NCBI GenBank assembly: GCA_023213395.1
Contig: CM041465.1
Coordinates: forward strand, 89,535,741 to 89,599,740
Length of the DNA: 64,000 nt
From: Cycas panzhihuaensis
Taxonomy: Eukaryota > Cycadophyta
Direction: 5' to 3'
This document shows, one piece after another, positions 10,600 through 22,213 of this stretch (position 1 is the first letter of the stretch; each line of letters starts with the position of its first letter). The notes beneath the pieces were generated by a model. The model had not been told where the DNA came from. It ran no database searches and worked only from the letters and a program-made list of their open reading frames with translations. The position numbers and the translations under genes are program-made.

Positions 10600-11138
10600 C
10601 TTAGTATCACCATCTTTAGGAGGTGGGCACGATTAATTATTAGTTCTTTTTATTAAAGGATTAGAGGGAGTGGTAGTCTTCTTTGACCTACTTTTCCTTA
10701 TCCTTGACCTACTTGACCTTCGTCATCTTAGACCTATTTTTTCTTATCTTTATTATTTTTACTTGTCTTCTCGTTATGTTGAGGCAATGGATCCTTATTG
10801 ATTATTTGGTCTTGAGGTGACTTAGAAGAGTGGTTTATTTAAACACTTGTGTTTTGAGTTACATTTTGAATTGTTCAACACTCACTTCTATAATGTGCAT
10901 CTGTTTGATGGTATGAGCATTATTTTACCTTTCTAAAGGGAGGAGGAGGTGGAGGAAGATCTTGTTTCATCCTCCCCTCGGTAAGATGAATAACTTTGGT
11001 CTCTTGCGAGGGCTGGGCCTAAGAAAGACCATCAACATACAACTTAGTATTAATCGCATGCTCTAATGATCTAATTGAAGAAGTCAAGTGATCGTAAGTG
11101 GGCTCAGGATGGGTAGCCTTTGTAGTTTAAATTATTTC
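10600..11138 (-). pseudogene. Gag C-terminal part of element H with CX2HX4HX4C motif
   Basis: Minus-strand reading gives THPEPTYDHLTSSIRSLEHAI, then a Pro-rich stretch (DLPPPPPPFRK near 10940), then CSYHQTDAHYRSEC near 10890. The C-X2-H-X4-H-X4-C arrangement is the knuckle variant seen in Tat-type Gag. A Lys-rich tail follows. The frame runs without a break across the insertion site of C: removing C and one copy of ATTTC joins SSKE to IIxTTKATHP. Confidence 0.72.
11134..11138. repeat. Target-site duplication of element C (left copy, ATTTC)
   Basis: ATTTC directly precedes the TG of the 5' LTR and recurs at 18337-18341 directly after the 3' LTR. A 5-bp duplication is the standard footprint of copia integrase and shows that both ends of C are intact. 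Confidence 0.92.
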
Positions 11139-11450
11139 TGAAAGAGGTTAATGTATGAAGGTTATTTGTGTAGATTAATTATGTGACCTTAGGATATATT
11201 ATTAGCATTAGTCTCTTAACGAAATACATTTTATGTGCATTTAGATATAATTTTAGGTTCATGTCATTAGGAAGGAAAATCTTAACCCTAATGCTCACCC
11301 TCAATAATAAAAGGTGAAATCTCAAGAAGGGAGTCATTATTCATTCTCACCTCCAAGCTTGCTCTTATATCTTGTTTCATCTTCTTTTTCATTCTCCATT
11401 ATCATTGTGTGCATGTGAGTGATTTGTCTCCTAGATCCATCCTTCCTTCA
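11139..11450 (+). repeat. 5' LTR of copia element C (312 bp)
   Basis: Begins TGAAAGAGGTTAATG and ends CCTTCCTTCA, with TG...CA termini. It is followed after 2 nt by the primer binding site. It carries the promoter of the element; I do not see a strong canonical TATA box, only AT-rich stretches such as GATATATTATTAG near 11192. Confidence 0.95.
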
Positions 11451-11452
11451 TG

Positions 11453-11465
11453 TGGTATCAGAGCC
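11453..11465 (+). promoter_or_regulatory. Primer binding site of element C (initiator Met-tRNA)
   Basis: TGGTATCAGAGCC lies 2 nt after the 5' LTR. It is complementary to the 3' end of plant initiator methionine tRNA, the usual primer for minus-strand synthesis in plant copia elements. Confidence 0.93.
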
Positions 11466-13419
11466 ACAAGGGGATCTATTCACTCCATTCCACTTGCATT
11501 GAGTCATTTTGCCTCTTCTTCACCTTCAATGTGAAGTATTGGGAGTGCATTCATTATTTTTTAACATCTTGAGAGCTTAAAATTATAGCATTTTATACGT
11601 TGATATTTTCTCTATGTGTGAAGAAATTTAGAGGTGAAGAATATAGGTTTTTGAATCTATTCAGCTATCGAAATAGTCCCAGAAGCATTAAAGGCCTAAA
11701 ATTTCATAAAAACTTTGACTATCTCAGAATTTGATGAAATTTGGCATGCAAGGTCGACTTGCCTAGAAGATCATTTTTGTCTTATAAAGAAACTTCATAT
11801 TCAACCTATAACAATGAGTTTTTGCTGTGACAAAAGGGTAAAATTTGTGGATAAGTGATTTAAAGCACTTTTCCCAATAAAATCTTTTAATTCTAAGCTA
11901 AAAATCTAAAAGTTTTATTAAGGGGTCTAGTAGATTTATGTCTTAGGGTCAGTTTAAGATAAATATCATAAAAATTTATCCACTGGTTAGTGAGATCTAT
12001 ACAGTTTTCTCACGGTTATTGATTTTGCCTACCCAACCCCACAAAGAACCTTGCAAGGGCATTTCGGGTAATTTTTTGGCAGATTTTGTAGATGGTACAG
12101 AAGAAAAAGTTAATGTATATATCAAAACATAACTTTTGACATATTGAAGTTTAAATTTTAAGACATTTGATCTAGCATGATTTTACTTTGGTGCTTTTTT
12201 GGGCAGAAAATTTTTTATGCATTTTCTAAAATTTGACTTCGCAACTCAATCAGAAATGACATTATGAATACTTTTTCCTTCTGTCATAAATTCATATTTC
12301 ATTATTTAGGCCTTCATATTTATAATTTTTAAAAATTTACCCATTTATCATTATTTATAAATTTTGTGAAAAAATCACAAAATAGGGCAAAATAGAATTC
12401 ATATTGATTTTAAAAAATCATCATTTTAGCAATAAGTTTATCTGCTTTTTATCCTATTATAGTTTTTATATCAAAACTTCCAAAATCATATTTAGAAACA
12501 TTGTACTAAAGCGAGGGAAACCTTTGATCAGAAGCAACATATGGTTCCCATGCTAAAGCTAGCATGCTTTTTCTACTTGCACACATAGCATAAAGCATCA
12601 CAAAAGTAGCAACAACAACAAAGTATCACAAAATTATCATCAACAACAAAGGAAGCATGAAAAGTAAGCAAGCACATTTAACAACTTTCTATTTCAATTT
12701 TTAGTTATACAGAAACATCTTATATTATTCCTAAAAGGAATCTCATCCATACGATCTATACCGCCAGTTCTTGACTTGTGTGCACAATCACCTTGGTTGA
12801 AATAGACCAAGGTTGGCCAAAGTCCAAGCCCTAAGAGAGGTATAAGTATCATACTGGGTTTAGTCTTAACCATAATAGTGGTGGAGGGACAAGTTAGCCA
12901 TACCTACGGCCTCTAATTAGGGATAATCCTGATAACCACCTAGGAAAACTAAAAACCTTAATACAAGATTAAAATTAATCCGGTCTAATATCTGTCATAG
13001 CTGTGGGATACGTAGTACCATTTAACTCTTCAGAGGAGATATATAGTTGCTCATTGGTGAACTGGGTGAGGACTGGGAATACCTAGGCTCTAGTGTGACT
13101 TAGATTTCATCACCAAGCGTAGGTGTGGGTATCGAAGGTGAAGGCCCTAATCGTATACTAGAAGCCTTAGGCATCGAAACCTCACCTACATTTGGACATA
13201 AGTGAGAGGTTAATGGCATGACACATTACCACTCTTTGCCATCTCTACATTAGGCCTCATTCTTGCATCATTACTTATATTCATTTTTCATAGTTGTTGA
13301 AAAATACTTAATCATTGTTTGCTTCTCATCATAGCATTCATTTATATATCCCCATTGCGCTAGGTGTACTAGCCACACATATTAGTAGCACATACTTCTA
13401 TCATCTCTTCTACTTCATC
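11466..13419 (+). other. Long 5' leader of element C
   Basis: About 1.95 kb separate the PBS from the first recognisable Gag residues. No long ORF or known domain is seen. The middle (about 12590-12660) is rich in CAACAACAAAG-type repeats. Such a long leader is unusual for a copia element of this size and may hold packaging signals or an older insertion that I could not delimit. Confidence 0.6.
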
Positions 13420-14570
13420 ATCATCACCGTGTCATCTCAATTCAAGCAGAATGTTAACTACATATGAAAAGGTAAAGAAAATTTGGATCTATGGTACACT
13501 AGAATTAAAAATGTTGTAAAGTATGAAGGCCTTTGGAGAGCCTATTTGTAGCCTACACCTAGCATACCAGCAACGACTACAACAACTGCTTCCAGTGGAT
13601 TTGCCCCAATAACTCCTACAAATGCTGCAACCAAACTACAGTGGGAGATAGATGATGAAAAGATTCATGTAGGAATTCTGTTGGTCATTGATCACTCATT
13701 GCACAACTTAATAAACAAAGAGGAACATGATACAGCCTAGAAGGTCCTAGAAGTTCTTAGAAAGAACTTTGATACAAAGTCAAATTTAGAATTTGTTCAT
13801 CTTATTTTTAAAATGAACAAATTAAAAATGTAGAAGGGATGAGCTCATGAGACAATAAATCTCCTTCAACCAATCAAACAGGCAATTGACAAAGACTTTA
13901 AGACCTAATGCATCACTTGGGTATTTTTGATCCAATCATGTTTACATGTCCTCGATTATAAAAACCTACTTAGAAGTCTTCAATCCAGTGGAACATTGAA
14001 GACACTCAACTTCGAAGCACTTACCGAAAAGTTTATAGAATTTGACAAGACCTTTGATACAAACTTTGTAGCCTCTGACTCTCTTCCAGATGCAGCTCTT
14101 GAGGTAGAAGAAGAAGTTTGCTATCCAAAAAATCAAAGTTTGTCTCATGGAAGAGGAAATAATCGAGTAAGAGAAAGAGGAAGAAATATGGGAAATCATC
14201 CACAAGGTTAATCAAACCCTTAATCACAACCTCGACAGTTTCAAGGCCAAGGGCCACCTCAACAAAGAGTAAGATAGGCAGGCCAAACTAGTACTTCTTC
14301 AGGGACTGGTAATCAAACTATTATGTGTGATTGGTATAACTGTAAAGGACACTTAACAAAAGATTGTAGAACTGCCACTTATAAGTTAGCCAAGTTCTAA
14401 CTGAAACATGGAGCTCACAATGTTGAAGAAACTTGTGAAGAATCCTTTAGTGGTGTAGGTTTTGTACAAGCACACATTCAAAGAATTGAGGGATCTTCAA
14501 CATCAAATACTATTGACCAACCAAAGAAATACTTTGAAGCTCAGTGTGGATATATCACTTATGAATTCCC
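13420..14570 (+). pseudogene. Gag of copia element C (decayed)
   Basis: In the frame shared with the rest of Pol (frame 1) the reading begins near QFKQN and ENLDLWYTRIKNVVKYEGLW, matching the N-terminal block of copia Gag (UBN2 type). It continues through VLEVLRKNFDTKSN and LLQPIKQAI to a Gly/Arg-rich tail. The zinc knuckle at 14326-14367 reads CDWYNCKGHLTKDC. The second Cys of the C-X2-C pair is Tyr (TAT at 14335-14337), which a G->A change explains. Stops interrupt near 13468, 13550, 13738 and 14209. The start codon is not certain. Confidence 0.78.
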
Positions 14571-15897
14571 TTCACCAATGCCAAGCCCTATTGGAATTAC
14601 TAATAGTGTGGCTTCAATCGATGAACAGTGGATTATGGACATAGGAGTAACTCAACATATAACATACAATCACAGCCTATATCAAACATTTGACTCAAAT
14701 GTTCATGGAGTTGTTCACATGGTTGATAAATCACAACAACATATTGAAGGAATTGGCAACATTCACCTAAAACTCCCAGGCTTAGAAGATTTTACATTGC
14801 TTGATGTCTTATACATACCTAATCTCAAATAAAACCTACTCTCTTTATCCACACTTATTTCTCATGGATTTGATCTGAGTGTAACCGCAAATGACCAGAC
14901 TCTCAAGGTCATTCACCCTCCAACTAATTAGGTGGTTTTGACTAGACATCTCTTTGGTAAACTCTTTTGACTGAATGGCTCTCCATCTTCTAAAGCCCAT
15001 TGTGCCCAAAGCCCTTGTGCTGATGAAGAATTTACATTTAATTCCATCTTGACCCATCCAACGTTGTCACCAAAAGCTCTTTGGCATGCTCACATGGGCC
15101 ATGTTCATATTGATAGACTTAGATATCTTTCTAACACTCTTCCAAACCTTCTAAAGTTTTCCTCTAAGCCCTTTAAATGTGAAGCTTGTATCATTGCCAA
15201 ATCTCATCGACAACCCTTTCCCAAAAGTCGGTGGAAATCAAGCCATCCATTACAGTTGGTACACTATAATTTGTATGGGCCAATGCCCATTGATTAACTG
15301 AAGGGTAAGCTATATTACATCTCTTTCATTAATGATTTCACTAGAAAAATATGGGTAGATTTTCTACACAAGAAAGATGAAGCATTCTGTATATTTAAGG
15401 AATTCAAAGCCCTCACTGAAAAAGAGTCAGGTTATCAACTCAAATGTCTTCGAACTGATAATGGTGGTGAATATACCTTATATGAGTTTGAAAGCTGCCT
15501 TCAAGACAATGGCATCAAGTATCAAACAAGAGTGGCAGGTACCCCACAACAAAATAGAGTTGTCGAGAGTATGAATAGGACAATCATGAACATGTCTCGT
15601 GCTATGTTAATATATAAAAATATACCTACCTATCTATGGGCTCAAGAAATCGCGATAGTTGTTTATTATATCAATGTTGTTAGCCCATCAAAGGAAGTAA
15701 AATCACCTAATGAAAAGTGGTCAGGGCAAGCCCCCATTGTTCACTACTTTAAAATTTTTTGCTTTACATATTATACCCACATTCTAGATGTAGATCGAAA
15801 TAAACTCCAGCCAAGGGCACTTAAAGGCATCTTTTTTGGATACCCTATGGATAAGAAAGGGTATAAGGTCTTCATACCTTCACAATGAAAAATCATC
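14571..15897 (+). pseudogene. Protease and integrase of copia element C (decayed)
   Basis: The protease has WIMDIGVTQHITYNHS, with catalytic Asp at 14638-14640 but Ile-Gly in place of Ser-Gly. The pre-integrase domain reads LWHAHMGHVHIDRL...CEACIIAKSHRQPF. The first catalytic Asp of the integrase core is Asn (AAT at 15268-15270, in LVHYNLYGPM). The second (RTDNGGEY, near 15450) and the Glu (NRVVESMNRT, near 15555) are kept. Stops occur near 14830, 14930, 14967 and 15295. With the first catalytic residue gone, the integrase could not work even without the stops. Confidence 0.87.
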
Positions 15898-15977
15898 ATT
15901 ACCAGAGATGTCGTTTTTACGGAGATAGAGGATCAATTACTTAAACTAGACTCCATAGTACCCTCACATTGCTATAA

Positions 15978-17580
15978 TGAAGGAATCATTATATATTGAG
16001 CTTGAACTAATAGAACTGCACCTTACTTTTAATGAAAAGCCCTTAATGTACCAAGAAGCTGTAAAGCATACAGCTTAGAGAAATGTCATGAATGAAGAGT
16101 ACTAATCTCTTATCAAGAATGGTACATGGAGCTCATTGATCTACCACTTGGCAAAAAGGTAGTTCAAAATAAATAGGTGTTCAAAAACAAATATAGATCA
16201 GATGCCACCCTTGAAAAATATAAGGCGAGGTTGGTAGCTAAAGGATTTACACAAAGGGAAGGTATTGACTACACTGAAGTCTTTGCACCTACAACCAAGT
16301 GGCCTATAATTAGAACTCCTATGGCCTTGGTTGTTCAATAGGGTTGGAAAATCCACCAACTCGATATTAAGACCACGTTTCTCAATGGAGTTCCTGAAGA
16401 AGAAATTTACATGGATCGGCCAGAAGGATATGAGATCGAAGGTCAAAAGCATAAGGTTTACAGGCTCAGAAAGTTCTTATATGGCCTTAAACAAGCCCCT
16501 CACGCTTGGTTTGCTAAGTTGTCTGAAAGGATGAGGCAACTTGGATACAAGGTTTGAGACTACTAAGATATTGATGCAATGTTGTTTATCAAGCGCCATA
16601 AGGATAAAGTCACTTATCTCATAATCTTTGTGGATGATATGCTAATAATGTCTAATAGTGAATAAGCAATAAGCCAGTTGAAAAAGGACCTTGGCAAAAT
16701 GTTTGAATTGTCTAACCTTGGTTTGATGAAATATTACTTGGGAATTGAGGTAACACAAAAGAATAGAAAATTTTTCCTCTCCCAAGAAAAATACATCAAT
16801 GATCTTCTAACCAAGTTTCAGTTAGAAGACGCTCAACCAGTGATGTTACCTATGGACCCTAACACCAAACTCTCAGCTAAAGGTGACACTAGGGAGGTAG
16901 ACACAACACTCTACAAGAAACTTGTAGGTAGTCTCATCTATATTACCAATATAAGGCTAGATATTATACACTTTATTGGCATTCTTGCTCGTTACATGAC
17001 AAATACTAAGTAGAATCATTGGCAAGCAACAGTGCAAGTGTTGAGATACCTTAAGATGACCAACAAATATGGTCTGTTGTATGAACCTAATTCAGACTTC
17101 AAGCTTTGTGCATATACAGACTCAGACTTTGCAAGAGATAAAGATACAGGAAGATCTATGTCTGGGTATGTAACGTTTCTTAGAATAGCACCAATATCAT
17201 GGAGATCCAGATGGTAGAAGGTAGTTGTAGATTTAACTGTCGAAGCTAAATACATTGTTGCTTCTAAGACTAGTAAAGAGGTGATATGGCTGAGAAAATT
17301 ATTGGAAACATTGAATATCACCCAAACAAGTCCTACGAGTCTTCATGTGGATAATCAATCAGTAATCTACATGGTAAAAAATCCTGTATTTCATAATCGT
17401 ATCAAACACATAAGTATAAAAGTCCACAGGATTAGAGAACTTGTTTATGATGGCACAATTCAATTGGATTATTGCCCCACAACAGATCAAGTGGCTAATA
17501 TCTTCACCAAACCGCTGCAAAAGGTGAAGTTTGAATAGTTTCAAAGGCAGCTCGGCCTTAGGGCCTCCATCTTCAATTGA
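15978..17580 (+). pseudogene. Reverse transcriptase and RNase H of copia element C (decayed)
   Basis: After the internal deletion the frame first runs as ESLYIELELIELHLTF (15983 on). A 1-nt deletion near 16129 returns it to the element's main frame. RT blocks are LVAKGFTQREGIDYTEVF, HQLDIKTTFLNG, LYGLKQAPHAWFAKL, FVDDML (near 16630), LGLMKYYLGIEVTQKN, FLSQEKYINDLLTKF and LYKKLVGSLIYITN. RNase H shows YTDSDFARDKDTGRSMSGY, DNQSVIYMVKNPVFH and QVANIFTKPLQKVKF, ending near 17538-17580. The stop at 16174-16176 (TAG) is TGG in B. Others near 16077, 16102, 16340, 16557 and 17215 lie at expected Trp or Gln codons. Confidence 0.88.
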
Positions 17581-18024
17581 TCAAAGAAGATGGCAACAAG
17601 ATCATCTGACTCTATTCTCTTCGTAAAAATCCCTTGTGGGCACGGAAGAATAAGAGTAAGTCTCTGCTCTATCCTCTTTGTGAAAATCCCATGTTGGCAT
17701 GGAAGGATAAAGGTTGTATTAGTTTTGGAAAATCAGATCCTATAAAAACCTAAAAGGGCATAGGGGATGACCAAATAGTATATGGAGGCTTAGTAGATTA
17801 AGCTGCACATTTAAGTTGCTATCGGTCACTGCATCAAAGAGCCACCTTATCCATTTTGATTTATAAAAGGGGCTATAGATCTTAGAAAGTTCGTGGGTTT
17901 TTATTTTCCATGAGGGTTTTCCCACAAAAGTGTCATTTAGAATTTCAATGTAATAATAAGACTCAAATGAAGACCTCATAGAATAGATTTTCTCAAAATG
18001 ACCTTCCACGATTAAGGGGGGGAT
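17581..18024 (+). other. 3' untranslated region and polypurine tract of element C
   Basis: Holds the same diverged tandem pair as B (units near 17612-17667 and 17668-17723, offset about 56 bp). The polypurine tract TTAAGGGGGGGA at 18012-18023 directly precedes the LTR. No ORF of note is present on the plus strand. Confidence 0.65.
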
Positions 18025-18336
18025 TGAAAGAGGCTAATGTATCAAGGTCATTTGTGTAGATTAATTATGTGACCTTACGATATATTATTAGCATTAGTCT
18101 CTTAATGAAATGTACTTTATGTGTATTTAGATGTAATTTCGAGTTGATGTCATTAGGCAGGAAAATCTTAACCCTAATGCTCATCCCTAATAATAAAAGG
18201 AGAAATCTCAAGGAGGGAGTCATTATTCATTTCCACCTCCAAGCTTGCTCTCATATCTTGTTTCATCTTCTTTTTCATTCTCCATTCCCATTGTATACAT
18301 GTGAGTGATTTATCTCCTAGATCCATTCTTCCTTCA
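18025..18336 (+). repeat. 3' LTR of copia element C (312 bp)
   Basis: Begins TGAAAGAGGCTAATG and ends TTCCTTCA, with the same length as the 5' LTR. I counted about 29 differences between the pair, of which about 23 are transitions. Confidence 0.95.
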
Positions 18337-18341
18337 ATTTC
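18337..18341. repeat. Target-site duplication of element C (right copy, ATTTC)
   Basis: Matches 11134-11138 exactly and directly follows the 3' LTR terminus CTTCA. Confidence 0.92.
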
Positions 18342-20450
18342 TTTAGAAGACATAAGTTTCCCAACCTTCTTGATACCTACCTAAATTTTAAATATTTCTA
18401 GATCTAAATAATGATCAACCGCTTCTTCATACATTTGAGAGCCCAATTTTAGAACTTCTAAGTGTATATGGGACCTCAAAGCATTAGTAAATAGATTGAA
18501 TAGTAGACTAAGGTCAAGATGGGAGTGATAAGCATGTACTTGATCTTGAAATCTCCTAATAAAGTCCCTTGATGTCTCATCATGGTTCTACTTAATAGCT
18601 AATAAAGATTTAATGCATGATTTAAATGGTCTTGCCATATTAAAATAGTTGATAAAAGAGACAACTAATTATTGGAAAGAGAGGATGGATGTTGAAGGGA
18701 GATGGTAAAACCACTTTAAAGCATCACCTTGAAGTGATTTAGGGAACATGCACATCATGGAATAATCGTATGGCATGAAATCTATGCAAGCAAGTGAAAA
18801 TACCTATATGTAGATGTGGGATCATGAGAAGAGTCACAAGAAAATTTAAGTAACCCAAGAAAAAATGGAGGCATAGGAGATAACAAGATCTCACGTGGAA
18901 AAGGAGACTTCATATAATCAAGGAAAGGTCTCCTTGGCCTCAACATAGTAGAATGTTGAGGTAAGGCTAACGGATGTGGAGTAGATGAATGGATAGGTTA
19001 TTGTGATTATGGTTGTTATTATAATTGTAAAGCATCATGAGATGGAAAAGTAGAAGGGGGATTAAACCAAACTACGGGGTTAACCACAGAGTTGGTTTTA
19101 GGTATAAAGTATTGAAGGAAACTTGGATTGAAAGTGTAAAAAAGGTTGGGTTGTAAAGTGGGTCTAAGAATATATGAAGAAGAACTAGGATTGGAAACCC
19201 TCAAAGCTTATGATTGACTTGTCAAAGCATGAGGATGAGTGGAATGAGTATAAGAAACATATTGAGAAAAGGGAATCATGTTAGATGCTCTAGGAGATGG
19301 TGGGTAAGGTCTAACATCATGAGACTAAGTGGTATGTGATGTTTGAGGGGGTAATTGAGTGGTAGAGGAAATAGGATGGGAAGAGCCAATCCTAGTATAA
19401 TAAGAATGAATAGGTTGTAAACTAGGTGAAGCCATAGCCACTTGACCAGAAGTGGATGTATGCATAGCACTAGGGTTTCCATAGGCAACAATGGTGGTAG
19501 TACCTCCATGGGTGGAAAGTATGGAATGTGGGGAGTGAATCTAAATGTGTTGTCTAGGAGGAGATTGGTATGGCTACAAATGAGTTGATTTATAATCATT
19601 GACTTCCTCTAAAGATGGGGAATGGGATCATGATATAGGTCTTGGTGAAGGGGGATGAGAAGGATGAGGAGACTGAACAACATCAGGTGGGGGCTCTACC
19701 TCTATTAACTCATAATCCTCAGCTAAGAGATTGATCTAAATATGTTGTGGTAGGGATGTTATAATATGAGTCTTCATGTAAAATGGGTCTTAATAACCAA
19801 ACATGCATAGTGGAGTAGGAATCCTAGTAAGAACCGGCTCAAAGAAGGATGAATATGGTTGACCAAAAGGTGGTTCTTCTTATGTAAAAGAGGGATCTAT
19901 AAAAGAAGAATTTCTTAGGTATTGAGAGGGTTCAAGATATCCTTGTTTCACTAGTATGTTATATAATTGGGTTGAATCTTCAAGAGGATAGATACAAGTA
20001 TCATGCACTTGAAGCTTTGAAGATTCAACATAGGATGATGAGACTTCTTGACCAAAGTGTAAAGGGTACAACTAAGAATTGTGGAAGGCCTTGGAGCCTC
20101 AAGGAGCACGTGGGAATAGGTGTTGTAGTTTCCATCACTTTAAAAGAAAATAAATTATAGTTCCCTAGTATGGTCACTAGAAAGATGGTGTGTTCTTGGG
20201 AAGACTTAAACTATATATCCCTTGATTGTTAAGGCATCATCTTTGTTTCAATTAAAAGTGGGAGATATGAAGTTTAAGAAGTCCTAAGGGACCACCTTTT
20301 CCCAACTCCTCAGAAGAAGTCTTTGCCTAATTATGGCATCTAATAAAGTGTGGATATAGAATGTGACAAAAGGAATGGATGAAAAAAGTGGGATAGTAGA
20401 ATCTACTATCCTACAGAATTAGGCAAAGGAGTTCTAGATTTAGAACTACA
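18342..20450 (-). pseudogene. Gag of Ty3/gypsy element H (N-terminal and capsid parts)
   Basis: On the minus strand the 19880-20071 stretch (MYPLHFGQEVSSSYVES...) starts a Pro/Ser/Thr/Gln-rich N-terminal part that continues, with stops and frameshifts, to about 19000. The capsid-type retrotransposon gag domain follows at about 18350-18760. It shows DYSMMCMFPKSLQGDALKWF, then RDFIRRFQDQVHAYHS and the LFTNALRSHIHLEV block. These match the FPLSL.G.AL.WF and RDFI.RF signatures of gypsy Gag. The frame then crosses the C insertion site into 11138. The exact start codon is unclear; 20071 is one candidate. Confidence 0.75.
20391..20411. repeat. Perfect palindrome in leader of element H
   Basis: GGATAGTAGA and TCTACTATCC flank a single A: 10-bp arms with a 1-nt centre. 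It lies just upstream (minus strand) of the Gag region of H. The function is unknown. Confidence 0.8.
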
Positions 20451-20663
20451 CTCATAGTATTTTGAATATCCTTTCTAGGGACTCCTTTCGTATAATATTT
20501 TTAACTTTTTGGGTTTTACTTAGATATAAGAAAGGGTAAGCAAATGGAAAATTTATCCTTCTTATTTTACTCTTGTTTTAATGTTTTTCCTTGTTTGTGT
20601 TCGCTTTGTCTTTCTTTAGTTTTGTTCTTCTTTTCTTTTCTTTTTTTTCTTTTTATATTCGTT

Positions 20664-20670
20664 TTTGTGT

Positions 20671-20714
<44 letters not shown>

Positions 20715-20721
20715 ATATATG
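20664..20721. repeat. (GT)n microsatellite
   Basis: A TGTG run with TATG interruptions inside the leader of H. The plus-strand open stretch across it (20544-20753) is a low-complexity artefact. Confidence 0.9.
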
Positions 20722-22091
20722 TTTTTTTTTTTCTTGTTTATTATAATCAATAAAGAAAAATAAAATGCATTAAAAGGCCTACTTTACTTTTAATCAATAA
20801 ACAAAAGAAAACTAGAACTAGATACATGTAAGCTTTCTTCTTCTTTTATTTAATCTTTTTTCTTTTAAAGATTAAAAATATAAATACAAATATGAAATTA
20901 TCCTTCTACATGCAATATATGCATATTATAATGAATAGAAAGATATATTCAAGAGATGTAATACACATAATATGATTGTTTATATAAGTTTTCCAAATAA
21001 AATAATGACATGCAATACTATTTGAAAGATATCACTTTATATACATGCAATTAATTCTTAGAAGAGATGATGTATAATGCAATAAAGAAAAGAGATTTCA
21101 AAAAGATGTTACTGTTGTTTTTAAATATTTTTTTAGACTTATGAGATTACATACAAATAACAAATCTAAACCATAACTCTCATATAAGGTACTAGTTTTA
21201 AAGGTTCTATCACAGTTAGAGTAGAGAGGCTTCAAAAGGATCCTTGAACCTTTAAGAAACTAAAAAATCAGATATACATTTGTTGTTCAACACTTTTAAC
21301 TTTTATTTTGAAGAGAAAAAAGATAAACTTAGAAGTGAAATCAAGTAAACCACAAAACTATGAGATTGAAACTTCTTTCCTATTGTAAATAGACGCCTTA
21401 GAATGGCAATTTTCCTTCCAACTGATCAATCTTTTCCAATGCTTTCCTTTAAAATAAATCAAGGAAGAGTACCAACAAACAAAAAAGGCTAAATCATAGC
21501 CAAATAATTCTAAAAAGAGTGGTAAATTACTTGAAATACAAATTACTATTGAAGAATAGGAAATGGTAGCTAGATGAGTGGTGGAGAGATGACCATGACT
21601 CACCCTAGTTAAACCCTTATAAACCCCACAAAGGGCTAGCCTTTTAGTAAATATTTTAAAGTCTAAAATAAATATAAGACTAACACAATAATCAACCAAA
21701 GGAAAAAGTAATTTTTGAGCAAAATCCACCTTCAAAATGCTGTGAAATGAACTATAAACTAAATAAGAAAGACCTTATTGATTTAGAAGAAGTCTGAAGC
21801 TTGAAACTTTGAGAAAAATCCACAAAAATGAAGTTTAGACCATCAACATTCGAATATCAGTAGAGTATGAAGTTACAACAACAAAATTCTTCCTTGACTT
21901 CACCCACAAGTCTCTTTAAAATTTAAGTTTTAAACAAAACAACAATAATCTTCAAAATCTCTAAGAAACTCTAAGAAATCTACCACAAACTTGAGCAAAT
22001 CCTATACTAACTCTTCAATAATGAATCACAAAACCCTCGTCGTCATTCCTAGGCATTGATGAGATAAGATTCCATTAAATCTAAGTGGCAA

Positions 22092-22128
22092 CATGTAAAA
22101 TTCTAGTGCGCTAGTTGAGTTTTACATG
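22092..22128. repeat. Hairpin-forming inverted repeat in H leader
   Basis: CATGTAAAA (22092-22100) pairs perfectly with TTTTACATG (22120-22128). Inside it CTAG-TGCG-CTAG (22103-22114) forms a second short stem. Confidence 0.8.
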
Positions 22129-22170
22129 CATTATAGTCAAAAACATGATCGATCACATTTTAGGACTTAA

Positions 22171-22213
22171 AAAAATATGACTTTATTCTAAAAATACAAT
22201 TAGTCATATTTTT
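22171..22213. repeat. 12-bp inverted repeat next to candidate PBS of H
   Basis: AAAAATATGACT (22171-22182) is the exact reverse complement of AGTCATATTTTT (22202-22213), with a 19-nt loop. The outer arm directly abuts the candidate primer site at 22214. Confidence 0.82.

Larger units (their letters stand above)
7768..11138 (-). mobile_element. Ty3/gypsy (Tat/Ogre-like) element H, pol-side segment
   Basis: On the minus strand this carries, in transcription order, the end of gag with a zinc-knuckle-like motif, an aspartic protease, a Ser-rich linker and the N-terminal two thirds of a Ty3/gypsy RT. It ends where B is inserted at 7767. The remaining RNase H and integrase must lie left of the window. 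Its gag side continues at 18337 beyond element C. Motifs such as VCPKDNF and the PSK...FLGRLGFLRCFI stretch are characteristic of the Tat branch of plant gypsy elements. That assignment rests on motif recall and should be tested by a tree. Confidence 0.85.
11139..18336 (+). mobile_element. Complete Ty1/copia LTR retrotransposon C (7,198 bp)
   Basis: Two 312-bp LTRs (11139-11450 and 18025-18336), a PBS at 11453, gag, protease, integrase, RT, RNase H, polypurine tract and a perfect 5-bp duplication define the element at base resolution. It belongs to the same family as B. By manual alignment the two LTRs differ at about 29 of 312 sites, mostly transitions, so the insertion is old. The coding region has many stops, a deletion of about 380 bp between integrase and RT, and a 1-nt deletion near 16129. 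It is non-autonomous today. Confidence 0.95.
20451..22213 (-). other. Long 5' leader of element H with stem-loops near the PBS
   Basis: About 1.7 kb between Gag and the candidate primer binding site. It holds a GT microsatellite (about 20664-20721). A 125-codon minus-strand open stretch (21358-21735) has no match I can name. It also holds two inverted repeats close to the PBS (22092-22128 and 22171-22213). Long leaders are usual in Tat-type elements. Confidence 0.5.

Noticed and set aside
10421-10636. 71-codon plus-strand ORF
   Set aside because: Antisense shadow of the protease region of element H.
20544-20753. 69-codon hydrophobic ORF resembling a membrane protein
   Set aside because: It is T-rich sequence and a GT microsatellite inside the leader of H.
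21358-21735. 125-codon minus-strand ORF as a host gene
   Set aside because: No recognised domain; position in the long leader of gypsy H; no initiation or splice context.
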